In this document: positions 35,971 to 44,694 of the stretch, in pieces
Layout of the letters: each line of letters starts with the position of its first letter
How positions within the stretch are numbered: the first letter of the stretch is position 1
The notes under the pieces: generated by a model
What the model saw: the letters and a program-made list of their open reading frames with translations, nothing else
Database searches by the model: none
What the model was told of the DNA's origin: nothing
Program-made: the position numbers and the translations under genes
NCBI GenBank assembly: GCA_002390745.1
Contig: DGQK01000031.1
Coordinates: forward strand, 12,228 to 76,227
DNA from: Bacteroidetes bacterium UBA4416
GTDB taxonomy: Bacteria > Bacteroidota > Bacteroidia > B-17B0 > Aurantibacillaceae
Length of the DNA: 64,000 nt
Direction of reading: 5' to 3'

Positions 35971-37623
35971 TTATTTCCCCTGAGGGCTTTTGAAAAACTC
36001 AACCGCTTTTTTATTGTTTGGATCGAGGTCGCGGATGATACCGAAATATTCTTTAGCCTTTGCATAGTCTTTGGTACTCACGGCATAAAACCCTAAATAT
36101 TCGCAAGCTTCAATCACGTTGGATTTATTGGCAGCCAGGGCATTCTGGGCTTTCACCAGTTCCAGGCCTTTTTCATAATATGGCTTTGCCAGCCATTTTT
36201 CGTTTTTCAAATCCTGCTGCACATTGGCTTTGCCCCTCCAGAAATAAGCGATCGCATAGTCAGGGCTTTTCTGCGCCAGGATAGAGAAGCAGGTATCGGC
36301 CTGGATAAATAATTGCAGCGCTTCCGCATCTTTTTTCTCACGCTGTTTTGCTCCGCCCTCATAGTAGTATGCGCGGCCAAAGTCGTACCAGTCTTGCAGT
36401 TGAAGGTTGTTCTTGTCGCCCGCTAATTTTTTGTTGTAGGCATCGATCGCTTTGGAATATTTTTTGGATTTCATGTAAGACTGTGCGATGGTCGTATTGA
36501 TGTCGCCGGCCATTTTCGGGTCCATTGCCGCCGCTTTTTCCATTTCAATAATGCCAAGGCTGTCTTTACCTGTTTTGGAAAGGAGAATGCCTTTGTACTT
36601 GTAGTCGAGCGGGGAATATTTGAAATCAGGCCCTGCTTTTTCGAAGAAGGTATTGATGGCTTTCAGGCCTTTGGTGTAAGCTGCTGTATCGGTTTTGTTG
36701 CCAAGCTCGGCATAAGAGTGGCCCAGGTACCTGTCCAGGAATTTGCTGGTGCTTCCGGATTTCTGGAGGGCTTCGATCTCTGCAACGGCTTCTGCATATT
36801 GCTTGTTGATGAACAGGAACTCCGCGTAGCGTTTGCGGGCGTCGTCGCTGTTATTCAGTTCCACATATTTTTTACCGGCCTGTACGGCATTTGCTTTTTG
36901 TCCGGCGAGATTATAGATCTCTGCTTTTTCGAGGTAAGCCGGAGCATAGTTCGGGTCGATGGCTTCTGCCTGCTTGTACAGATCCAGGGCTAACTGGAAG
37001 TTACGGGCCCTTTTGTAAAGCTTGCCGGAGCGCAATACACCTTTCGGAGATTTTGGGTTCAGCTCCGTGGCTTTGTTGTATTCCTTGATGGCAGGGCCGC
37101 CGTCGGTAGGATTTTTTTCGAGTAGGGCATCGCCCATCAGAATGTGGTTCTCTGCATTTTTCGGCTCCAGCTTAATGGCTGCATTCAGCAGGCTGATGGC
37201 TTCGTCCAGATTTTTATTTTCCGCGTTGATGTATACTTCCGCCGTTTTGCGCATGACCTCTGCGTTTTTGTTTGCCCCTAAGGTCGCTGCTTTGAAGAAT
37301 TGTGTTTTGGCATCGGCAGTGTTTCCCTTGTACCAAAGGATCTTTCCTAAGCCCACATAATTGAGTGGGTAGGTCGCATTTACCTCCGCACCTTTTTTGT
37401 AAAAAATATTGGCAGAATCCAGATCGCCGTTTTGAAAATAATTTTCGCCGTAGTAAAAGTAGTTCTCTCCCTTGGCTGCGTCCTTGGCAATGAGAGCCCT
37501 GAATTCGGCTGCCGCTGCTTCATAGCGCTCGCTTTCTGTTTTGATAATAGCGTCCTGCAGGGATTGCGCAAAAGACATGTTGGTAAGAATAAGAGAGGAT
37601 GCAATTAATGTGATCTTTTTCAT
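35971..37623 (-). CDS. Secreted tetratricopeptide-repeat protein
   Basis: 550 residues with a signal peptide (MKKITLIASSLILTNMSFAQ). The rest is alpha-helical TPR repeats, e.g. AKGENYFYYGENYFQNGDLDSA, EPKNAENHILMGDALLEK, NPKSPKGVLRSGKLYKRA and NYAPAYLEKAEIYNLAG. It should act in the periplasm as a scaffold. The gene lies in a run with a PstS-like lipoprotein and a secreted protein upstream and the primase-like gene downstream. A PstS-like/TPR pair beside exbB-exbD-tonB is a neighbourhood I recall from other Bacteroidota, which hints at a link with TonB-driven transport. Confidence 0.88.
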   Translation of the reverse strand: MKKITLIASSLILTNMSFAQSLQDAIIKTESERYEAAAAEFRALIAKDAAKGENYFYYGENYFQNGDLDSANIFYKKGAEVNATYPLNYVGLGKILWYKGNTADAKTQFFKAATLGANKNAEVMRKTAEVYINAENKNLDEAISLLNAAIKLEPKNAENHILMGDALLEKNPTDGGPAIKEYNKATELNPKSPKGVLRSGKLYKRARNFQLALDLYKQAEAIDPNYAPAYLEKAEIYNLAGQKANAVQAGKKYVELNNSDDARKRYAEFLFINKQYAEAVAEIEALQKSGSTSKFLDRYLGHSYAELGNKTDTAAYTKGLKAINTFFEKAGPDFKYSPLDYKYKGILLSKTGKDSLGIIEMEKAAAMDPKMAGDINTTIAQSYMKSKKYSKAIDAYNKKLAGDKNNLQLQDWYDFGRAYYYEGGAKQREKKDAEALQLFIQADTCFSILAQKSPDYAIAYFWRGKANVQQDLKNEKWLAKPYYEKGLELVKAQNALAANKSNVIEACEYLGFYAVSTKDYAKAKEYFGIIRDLDPNNKKAVEFFKSPQGK

Positions 37624-37649
37624 CGTGTCTGTCTGGTATTAGTTAGAAA

Positions 37650-38207
37650 TTATTGTCTGATGTTAAGTTTTCCGCCTTTGATCTCAATAAAGAGCTGCTT
37701 GTTGATCTTTCCTTCCAGTCCCGCTATGCTAAGCTTTCCGGGCTCAAGGGCCAGGAGGAAATCGATTCTGTAGTTCTTGGTTTGCGGGTTGTCGGAATAG
37801 TTAACAGGGTCAAACTGCGCCACGCAGTTTACACTCAGGTTGTTGATGCTTAGCTGCCCCGGCATGGTGTATAGCTTTTCGTCGTCGATCTGCTGGTTGA
37901 ATAAAAAAAGCTTATCGCTCAGGTTTGCCTTAAAGAGAATGTATTGAGTTCCTTTGCTCTGCAGGGCACTGTCGAGCGCCGGATCTCCGGTGCTGAGTTT
38001 AAAGGCATCGGTCCGGACCTGGAAATCGCCATTGGTGGTATTCAGGATAATGTACGAGTAATCGGTGGATGCCTCGAACACTTTTTGAAACTTATCTTCC
38101 GATCGGATCACCATACGGGATTCGGAAAACACATCTCCCGGGTCTTGCGCGTTCAGGGCGGAGGTCAGAAGAAAAACAGCGATGAATATGCCAGATAGTT
38201 TTTTCAA
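37650..38207 (-). CDS. Secreted protein of unknown function
   Basis: 185 residues from a TTG start at 38207 with a signal peptide (MKKLSGIFIAVFLLTSALNAQ). The mature part is beta-rich with a pattern (IILNTTNGDFQVRTDAFKL, LFLFNQQI, QLSINNLSVNC, IDFLLALEPGKLSI) loosely like the lipocalin-like YceI fold, but I cannot confirm it. It lies 26 nt upstream of the TPR gene and 144 nt downstream of the PstS-like gene on the same strand. Likely periplasmic. Confidence 0.6.
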   Translation of the reverse strand: MKKLSGIFIAVFLLTSALNAQDPGDVFSESRMVIRSEDKFQKVFEASTDYSYIILNTTNGDFQVRTDAFKLSTGDPALDSALQSKGTQYILFKANLSDKLFLFNQQIDDEKLYTMPGQLSINNLSVNCVAQFDPVNYSDNPQTKNYRIDFLLALEPGKLSIAGLEGKINKQLFIEIKGGKLNIRQ

Positions 38208-38351
38208 ATTTCAGGTTTTACAAAAGCGTTAAAATACAGTTTTTAAAAATCAATTTACCTGCCAATACGGTATTTACAGGCCAATTTGAGTCTAAATTTA
38301 ACATAATTTTTACCTTGGTAAGAATCGGGTTTCGTTTTTTATGGACAGAGA

Positions 38352-39275
38352 TTAACGACTTCCAATTGGTGTCATATCAACCTCAATGAGGCGCTCTTCC
38401 TGCCTGGTGGGGGCAAGGCCCTGTTTCAGGAACATGAGCTGGCCTTTTTCGCCGGCAATAAACGTTTCGATGCCTTTTCCGAGGCTGAACTCCGGCGAGC
38501 GGCGGATGATGCAAATGCTGCGGCAGAAAGGGTAATCACCTGTAGCAATGTTTGACTGGTCGGGCATGTAGGCCAGTTTTGCATCGCCGCGGGAAACCGC
38601 GAGGATCTTTACTTGTTGCAGAAATTCTTTGGTCGTACGGTCGTCCTTATCACTGAGCCAGGCATAATCGCATACGCCGATGCTATTGGCGGAAGCGCCA
38701 ACCGCATGGATGAGCTCGGGCGTGTTAGCGACTGCCGAGCAGTTTTTTCCGAAGTTTCCGGCCGGCACCAGCGAATCCTTGAGCTGGCGGGTGCTTCCTG
38801 AGTTCTGGTTGTCGAAGATAACGCTGATGTGCTTGCCTTTTACATAGAGAGAATCATTCCCTTTGAGGATCTCCGTGAGCATTGCTACCGAAATCGTAGA
38901 ATCCGGAAAAGAAACAGGGACAACAAAAGCGATGGCATCTCTGGCTACGACAGAGCTTTCCGGGTAAATATTCTTTGCCTTGAATTGCTGCATCTCTTTT
39001 TCGCTGAGCATGCGCGTAATGGCAATGACCTTGCAGCTGTCGTTGTACAGGGCTTCTATGCAGGCTTTTTCGTTGGACGGAACCGTGGTGATGACCGCGT
39101 TTTTGTAGGTGGCTTTGAAGGTGAACACCTGGTTCTCGATATGTAGCCTGAGGCCTTCGTCGTAGAAAATTCTGAGATTGCCCGTGGTCGGCGAATCTTT
39201 TTTGGTGATGTCGTCTTTCATGCCGCAGGAAGCGAACAGGACAGAAAGCAGGCCGATGGCGAAGAATGGTTTCAT
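38352..39275 (-). CDS. PstS-like substrate-binding lipoprotein
   Basis: 307 residues. Lipobox LLSVLFASC with Cys17, so a lipid-anchored periplasmic protein. The body is a type II periplasmic binding fold related to PstS: GNLRIFYDEGLRLHIENQVFTF, NDSCKVIAITRMLSEKEM, DAIAFVVP, LTEILKGND, FDNQNSGSTRQLKDSL and GVCDYAWLSDKDD. No pstCAB genes are near, so it need not import phosphate. It heads an operon that converges on exbB-tonB. TAATTTTG (39303-39296), 20 nt upstream, is a likely -7 element. Confidence 0.85.
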   Translation of the reverse strand: MKPFFAIGLLSVLFASCGMKDDITKKDSPTTGNLRIFYDEGLRLHIENQVFTFKATYKNAVITTVPSNEKACIEALYNDSCKVIAITRMLSEKEMQQFKAKNIYPESSVVARDAIAFVVPVSFPDSTISVAMLTEILKGNDSLYVKGKHISVIFDNQNSGSTRQLKDSLVPAGNFGKNCSAVANTPELIHAVGASANSIGVCDYAWLSDKDDRTTKEFLQQVKILAVSRGDAKLAYMPDQSNIATGDYPFCRSICIIRRSPEFSLGKGIETFIAGEKGQLMFLKQGLAPTRQEERLIEVDMTPIGSR

Positions 39276-39405
39276 AGCTGTGGTTTGTGGCTTATCAAAA
39301 TTAGCTAATTTTTTTAAACCGGCCTGCCGGACTTTATATCTGGCAGAAATCTGCTGCTATGTGGTAAGGCCCGGGATTTGGTACACCTCGTCTGTGAATG
39401 GAGTT

Positions 39406-39494
39406 GCGCCAGGGACCAGGCGATATGTCTGAGCTCCTTTGCTTGTCCCGAAGGGCAGGTAAAGAGCGAGTCGCAAGGGCCCGCCCGGGCGCCC
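39406..39494 (+). repeat. Intergenic repeat, module B
   Basis: An 89-nt sequence aligned without gaps to the reverse complement of 15990-16078, with about 15 mismatches by eye. The ends GCGCCAGGGAC and CCCGCCCGGGCGCCC are identical. The inner hairpin (TTTGCTTG/CAGGTAAA here, TTTGTTTG/CAAACAAA there) has a compensatory T-A to C-G change. It lies between the sufS stop and the start of the PstS-like gene. Confidence 0.8.
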
Positions 39495-39534
39495 AAACAC
39501 AAGGAGAAATTAAGCTTATCAATACGTAGTAGTA

Positions 39535-40755
39535 TCAGCTCAACAACCTAATCGCTTTCTTAAGCGAGTCGATAAGAATGTCGATTTCTTCGAACGTATT
39601 ATAGAATGCAAAAGATGCCCGGATAGTACCGGGAATGTTGTAGAACTGGCAGATCGGCTGAGTACAATGATGCCCGCTGCGGATGGCCACGCCGTATTTG
39701 TCGAGGATAGAGCCCACATCGAAAGGATGAAGTCCTTCCACATTGAACGAAAGCACAGAAGTTTTGTGTGCTGACGTGCCGTAGATCCTGACGCCTTCTA
39801 TCTCCAAAAGTTTTTCAGTAGCGTAGTTAAGTAGGGCATCTTCATGTTGCCGGATGGCATCGAAGCCAATGCTGTTCACATAGTTGATGGCTGCCGCCAG
39901 CCCGATACCGCCTTCAATGTGCGGGGTGCCTGCTTCAAATTTCAGGGGCGCATCGGCAAATTCCGTTTTGTTGAGGCTCACGGTCTTGATCGTTCCGCCA
40001 CCCGTTTGGTAAGGAGGGAACTGATCGAGCCAGTAGTGGCGTGCATACAGGATGCCGACACCGGTAGGGCCAAATAATTTATGTCCGCTGAACACATAAA
40101 AGTCACAACCGAGGTCCTGTACGTCCGGCTTCAGGTGCGGAACGGCCTGTGCGCCGTCTATCAAAACCGCAGCATCCGAAACGGCGCGGATCCTGGAGAT
40201 CATGGCTTTCACCGGGTTGATCGTGCCGAGTGTATTGGAAATATGGGTAAAGGCAACCAGCTTTGTTTTCCCGGTCACCAGAGTTTCCAGGTTTTCCAGA
40301 ACCAGCTCGCCGGCAGCATTGATAGGAATGTATTTCAGGACAGCTTTTTTCTCTTCGCAGAGCATCTGCCAGGGAATGATGTTGCTGTGATGCTCCATTT
40401 CGGTGATCAGGATCTCATCGCCTTCGCTGATGGCTAGCTTGCCGAAGCAGTATGCAACCAGGTTGATGGATTCCGTTGTTCCACGGGTGAAGATAAGTTC
40501 CGATGGCTGCGCGGCGTTGATGTGTGTGGCGATGGTCTGTCGTGCTTCCTCGTAAGCAATGGTGATCTCGCGGCTCAGCGTGTGCACGCCGCGGTGAATG
40601 TTGCTGTTCTGGTTTGTATAATACTGCACGAGTGCATCGATCACTGCCTGTGGCTTTTGGGCCGTAGCGCCGTTGTCGAAATATACCAGAGGCTTTCCAT
40701 TCACGCTGCGGTTAAGAATGGGAAAATCTTTGCGGATATTTTGTATGTCGAACAT
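39535..40755 (-). CDS. sufS: Cysteine desulfurase SufS
   Basis: 406 residues, group II cysteine desulfurase. PLP lysine in YVFSGHKLFGPTG; active-site cysteine in IRSGHHCTQPICQFY; N-terminal FPILNRSVNGKPLVYFDNGATAQKP and SNIHRGVHTLS are typical of SufS. It removes sulfur from L-cysteine as a persulfide and passes it to the scaffold for cluster assembly. It is the last gene of the suf run, 158 nt after sufD; that gap contains a twin-hairpin element. No sufE was seen in the window. Confidence 0.95.
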   Translation of the reverse strand: MFDIQNIRKDFPILNRSVNGKPLVYFDNGATAQKPQAVIDALVQYYTNQNSNIHRGVHTLSREITIAYEEARQTIATHINAAQPSELIFTRGTTESINLVAYCFGKLAISEGDEILITEMEHHSNIIPWQMLCEEKKAVLKYIPINAAGELVLENLETLVTGKTKLVAFTHISNTLGTINPVKAMISRIRAVSDAAVLIDGAQAVPHLKPDVQDLGCDFYVFSGHKLFGPTGVGILYARHYWLDQFPPYQTGGGTIKTVSLNKTEFADAPLKFEAGTPHIEGGIGLAAAINYVNSIGFDAIRQHEDALLNYATEKLLEIEGVRIYGTSAHKTSVLSFNVEGLHPFDVGSILDKYGVAIRSGHHCTQPICQFYNIPGTIRASFAFYNTFEEIDILIDSLKKAIRLLS

Positions 40756-40805
40756 GGTTCAATTTTTAAAATGGATGCTTCATGGTATCCGGAAGCGTCA
40801 TCGGT

Positions 40806-40864
40806 TCATTGACTTCGAGAGCCTCAGTCAACGAGCCGATGGTTGAGGCTCTCGAAATCATCGG
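40806..40864. repeat. 59-nt twin-hairpin element, copy 2
   Basis: Same architecture as 26641-26699: two 29-nt hairpins and a one-base spacer. Hairpin 1: TCATTGACT (40806-40814), loop TCGAGAGCCTC, AGTCAACGA (40826-40834), one A-C mismatch. Hairpin 2: CCGATGGTT (40836-40844), loop GAGGCTCTCGA, AATCATCGG (40856-40864), one G-T wobble. It lies between sufD and sufS. The stems correspond to those of copy 1 in the opposite order. Confidence 0.85.
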
Positions 40865-40913
40865 TTAAAATTTTATCCTCATCGTCCGCCTGGCAACATC
40901 CGGTAATGATACT

Positions 40914-42200
40914 CTACAACGTCTTTTCAAACAGTTGTAAAATTCTTTCCTTTAAGGACTCTACCTCTATTTTTTCGATCACTTCCTCCGCAAAAGCCTG
41001 TAAAAGCAGTTTGCGTGCGCTCTCTTCACCGATGCCGCGTGCTTTTAAATAGAACAAGGCATCTGTGTCGATCTTTCCGGTGGACGTGCCGTGCGAGCAT
41101 TTCACGTCATCGGCATAGATCTCCAGTTGGGGTTTGGTATTGATCGTCGCGTCGTCGCTGAGTAAGATATTTTTGCTGCTTTGGTAAGCATTTGTTTTTT
41201 GTGCATCTTTTCTCACGAAGATCTTCCCGTTGAAGGTGCCGCTGGATTTTCCGGAGGCAATGCCCTTATACAATTCATTGCTTTCGCAGTTCGGCATCTG
41301 GTGGTCGATGAGGGTATGGTTGTCTACCAGCTGGGTGCCTTTGGTTAGGAAAAGTCCGTTCAGGTGCGCTTCGCAATTGGAAGCTGCCAGCTCTACATTG
41401 TGGTTGTTGCGTACCAGCTCGCCGCTCAGGGTCAGTGTGGTGTTGCTGTAGTTGGCATAGCGGTTTACCTTCACGCTGTTGGTGTGAACCGAGTAAGAGG
41501 CTGCGCCCTCATTCTGGAAGGTGTAGCAGGTGAGCTTCGCATTCTCATCCAGCAGCTTTTCGCTCACATAGTTGGAGAAGACTTTTCCTGTACCGGCATT
41601 CACGAAGCTTTCGATCAGGGTAAGCTCAGAGCCCGTTTCGATGTGAATGAAACTGCGGCTGTTGGAAAGAGAAGGTTTATCAGTGTTATTGATGTAAATG
41701 ATATGTACGGGCATCGGGATGGCATTGTTCTTTTCCACTTTAAAGAACAGGCCATTGTTGCAAAACACCGTGTTCAGCGCAATGAGCGAATCCGAGAACG
41801 ATTTTGCCTGGCTGGCAATCAGGTCTTTCTCCTTACCGGAAATATCGTTCAGCGATTTGATGCTGATGCCTTTGGCAATCACTTTTTCGCTGAGCTCAGC
41901 GCTGTATGCCCCGTTCAACACCACTAGGTTAATGGCTTCATCGATCTTGTAGGCGGCTATGTCCTCTATGCCCAGGCTTTGAAAGCTTTGCTCCACCGAT
42001 TTGAACTCCCGGCGGATGCAGGCCTCGATGTTACAGTATTTGTAATCTTCGTGCTTGTTATTGGGAATGCCTTTTTCCTCGAGCTGCCTGATGGCCGATA
42101 CGATCTCCGCGTCGGGAATGAAGGCAATCTTGGGGGCCTGCTTTTGCAGGCTTTCCATCAGTTGCTGGGTGACGGCACTTTTCGTTTCTGCTAATGACAT
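40914..42200 (-). CDS. sufD: Fe-S cluster assembly protein SufD
   Basis: 428 residues. The C-terminal beta-helix core is typical of SufB/SufD: GSELTLIESFVN, NTLTLSGELVRNNHNVELAASNCEAHLNGLFLTKG, KIFVRKDAQKTNAYQSSKNILLSDDA and DDVKCSHGTSTGKIDTDALFYLKARGI. The last block carries the family's conserved Cys/His near the SufB interface. SufD forms the SufBC2D scaffold with SufB and the ATPase SufC. Its ATG is one base after the sufC stop, so the two are translated together. Confidence 0.94.
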   Translation of the reverse strand: MSLAETKSAVTQQLMESLQKQAPKIAFIPDAEIVSAIRQLEEKGIPNNKHEDYKYCNIEACIRREFKSVEQSFQSLGIEDIAAYKIDEAINLVVLNGAYSAELSEKVIAKGISIKSLNDISGKEKDLIASQAKSFSDSLIALNTVFCNNGLFFKVEKNNAIPMPVHIIYINNTDKPSLSNSRSFIHIETGSELTLIESFVNAGTGKVFSNYVSEKLLDENAKLTCYTFQNEGAASYSVHTNSVKVNRYANYSNTTLTLSGELVRNNHNVELAASNCEAHLNGLFLTKGTQLVDNHTLIDHQMPNCESNELYKGIASGKSSGTFNGKIFVRKDAQKTNAYQSSKNILLSDDATINTKPQLEIYADDVKCSHGTSTGKIDTDALFYLKARGIGEESARKLLLQAFAEEVIEKIEVESLKERILQLFEKTL

Positions 42201-42201
42201 A

Positions 42202-42960
42202 TTACTCTGCTATTTCAAATTCTTTTTTAATTTCATCATACCCTTTTGCTTCCAACTCGAGCGCCAGCTCTTTGCCGCCGCTTTTCACGATGCGCCCTTT
42301 GTACAGGATGTGTACGTAATCAGGAACGATATAGTCCAGCAGGCGTTGGTAGTGAGTAATGAGGATGGTGGCATTCTCTTTCGATTTCAGGGTATTCACG
42401 CCTTGAGCCACAATGCGGAGCGCATCGATGTCGAGCCCGCTGTCGGTTTCATCAAGGATCGCCAGTTTCGGATTGAGCATCGCCATCTGGAAGATCTCGT
42501 TGCGTTTTTTCTCGCCACCACTGAAACCCTCATTCACACTGCGGTTGGTGAGCTTCACGTCGAGCTCCACAAGTTTTTGTTTTTCTTTTACCAGGGCGAG
42601 AAAATCCTTGGCAGGAATTTCTTCCTGTCCGTGGTAGTGGCGGATCTCATTCAATGCCGTGCGCAAAAAGTTAATGTTGCTTACGCCCGGAATTTCGATC
42701 GGGTACTGAAATGCGAGGAATAAGCCTTCCCTGGCGCGGTCTTCGGTAGAGAGCTCCAACAGGTTTTTGCCGTTGAAGGTGACTTCGCCTTCCGTCACTT
42801 CATAGTCTTCGCGCCCGGCAAGAACGCTTGATAAGGTTGATTTTCCCGAGCCGTTCGGGCCCATAATGGCGTGAACTTCACCGGCTTTTACTTCTAAATT
42901 GATGCCTCTTAAAATTTCTTTTCCATCAACGGACGCGTGCAGGTTTTTGATTGTGATCAT
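42202..42960 (-). CDS. sufC: Fe-S cluster assembly ATPase SufC
   Basis: 252 residues, full-length ABC-type ATPase. Walker A GPNGSGKSTLSSVL, Q-loop FQYPIEIPGVS (the SufC-specific proline-containing form), signature FSGGEKKRNEI, Walker B LAILDETDSGLDIDA and the H-loop ILITHYQRLL. It powers the SufBCD scaffold in the cytoplasm. It starts 17 nt after the membrane-protein gene that separates it from sufB and ends one base before sufD. Confidence 0.96.
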   Translation of the reverse strand: MITIKNLHASVDGKEILRGINLEVKAGEVHAIMGPNGSGKSTLSSVLAGREDYEVTEGEVTFNGKNLLELSTEDRAREGLFLAFQYPIEIPGVSNINFLRTALNEIRHYHGQEEIPAKDFLALVKEKQKLVELDVKLTNRSVNEGFSGGEKKRNEIFQMAMLNPKLAILDETDSGLDIDALRIVAQGVNTLKSKENATILITHYQRLLDYIVPDYVHILYKGRIVKSGGKELALELEAKGYDEIKKEFEIAE

Positions 42961-42977
42961 GGTGTATAGATGACTTA

Positions 42978-44690
42978 TTAATAATGATAGTTATAGATAG
43001 TTGCGGAGAATGCGTTAAGAAAGAAAGGTTGTTTCCGGGGATTCCAGAGCGCAACAGACAGTCGGTCGGATGCGTTGAAATCTCCCTCCATTGTGGAAGT
43101 GTAGCTGTATTCGGATTCTGAGCAGCAGCTTTCCGAAGGTGTTTCGTTGAGCCTGAATTGTTGGTAGCCTTTGCGGTTGCCTGCCTGGTCTTCCACCACA
43201 GCGCAAACCCAGGCATCGCGGCTCGAATTGGTAAATGCTTCCGTGCGTTTGATCTTCAGCTTCATGCAGATGCGGCGGCTCATGAAGCCAAGGTGGCTGA
43301 ACATGAGCGATGGCCCGAATTCTTTCTTCGAAAAGTCGAATGGGCCGGAAGCGATGGCATCTCCGGAAAGGCTTACCGGAACAGGATGTTTGGAGAAAGG
43401 CAGGAGGTCGTTAGAGCCGCCCAGGCAGTTTTCGTATGAGCTGCCGGTTCTCAGGAAGATGTATTTCCATTGATTGTAGGTCATGCCGGAACGGAGCATG
43501 ATGCGATGACTGCTTTGGTAGGCATACACCAGGTTGATGGCCAGCAAAGCGAAAGACACAGCGCTTAAGCAGATCAGCATGGCTTTGTTGCTTTCAAAGG
43601 CACTGAAAAGCTTGGCGCCGAATACAGCAAATACAGCGTAATAATCAATAAGCACGCGGATACCAATGCCATCGTAATAGGTGTAGGCGCTGTAGGCCGA
43701 AAAGAAATAGAACAACAACAGCACAAAAAGCGCAGCGCTATAAAATGAAAAACGGTTGGTTTTATAAAATGCCGCCAATCCTGCCAGGAACAAGAGGCAG
43801 AGCGGCGCATAAATAAAGAAGCCGGCATTGAAACCAAACAGCATTTTAAAAAATGCCGGGCTTGTCCAGTAGAAGCCGTATGGAGCATAGCGATTGGCAA
43901 AGAGTACCTCTTCTTTCCAGAGCCAGACGAGCGGCTGAATGCAAAGGACAAGCATCAACACAGCCATGCTCGTGTAGAAGGCGCGGTTGCGGATCAATCC
44001 CCTGAAAAAGTGAAGGCATTCGGTGCGGCTGCTGAACCAGAAGAACACCGTGAACACGGCAAAGACGTTATTCAGGCGTACCAGCAATACCAATCCGAAA
44101 AAGAGCGCTGCCAGCATCAGATCGCTTCTCCTGCTTTCTTTCACAAAGCGGCAGCTATAATACATAAACGCCGTGATGAGGAAAAACGAGTACACATGCG
44201 ACATCCCGGCTTCGTGCAGGGTGTAATGCAATAAATTGGTTCCCAGGAAAATGAAAGGGATCACAAGCGCAGTGACTTTGTCGGAAACATCAGCCAGGAT
44301 CAACAGTTTGCGGAGGTATACCAGGCCCAGGATACCATACGTTAACCCGGCAAGCGCAATAGACGCCTGGTAGGGCAGGCTCAGGCCGTTGAGCGGGTAA
44401 TGGAACAGGTGAGCCGATGCATGGCCCAGCATGAAGAAAGGCAGCCACAGGATATTGAGCCCTACCGGATGATGTGTCACAGGTGCGGCCTGTTTCAGCC
44501 AGTCGTAGTTGGCGAGCGCGGGATCGATGAATGTGGATTGCAGGTAATAGTAATAGTAGCGCGCGTCGCCATCGAGCATATTTACCGCATCCGCATCATG
44601 CCAGCTGTAGAGCCAGGCGAGCGGAAGGGAGCAAAGCAGGCATAGCCAGATGGACCAGGCCGAATAAGAATATGTTTTCCGGGAATCCAC
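42978..44690 (-). CDS. Polytopic glycosyltransferase-like membrane protein
   Basis: 570 residues starting at a GTG 4 nt after the sufB stop. About ten to twelve hydrophobic helices occupy residues 12-400; the C-terminal ~150 residues are soluble. The first loop has DGDARYYYYYLQSTFID and THHPVGLNILWLPFFMLGHA, a layout seen in GT-C-type membrane glycosyltransferases (acidic residue in the first extracytoplasmic loop, a PxG...PFF helix). No substrate can be named. Its place inside the suf operon, tightly spaced on both sides (4 and 17 nt), is odd because it has no evident link to iron-sulfur assembly. Confidence 0.7.
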   Translation of the reverse strand: MDSRKTYSYSAWSIWLCLLCSLPLAWLYSWHDADAVNMLDGDARYYYYYLQSTFIDPALANYDWLKQAAPVTHHPVGLNILWLPFFMLGHASAHLFHYPLNGLSLPYQASIALAGLTYGILGLVYLRKLLILADVSDKVTALVIPFIFLGTNLLHYTLHEAGMSHVYSFFLITAFMYYSCRFVKESRRSDLMLAALFFGLVLLVRLNNVFAVFTVFFWFSSRTECLHFFRGLIRNRAFYTSMAVLMLVLCIQPLVWLWKEEVLFANRYAPYGFYWTSPAFFKMLFGFNAGFFIYAPLCLLFLAGLAAFYKTNRFSFYSAALFVLLLFYFFSAYSAYTYYDGIGIRVLIDYYAVFAVFGAKLFSAFESNKAMLICLSAVSFALLAINLVYAYQSSHRIMLRSGMTYNQWKYIFLRTGSSYENCLGGSNDLLPFSKHPVPVSLSGDAIASGPFDFSKKEFGPSLMFSHLGFMSRRICMKLKIKRTEAFTNSSRDAWVCAVVEDQAGNRKGYQQFRLNETPSESCCSESEYSYTSTMEGDFNASDRLSVALWNPRKQPFFLNAFSATIYNYHY

Positions 44691-44694
44691 CTGT

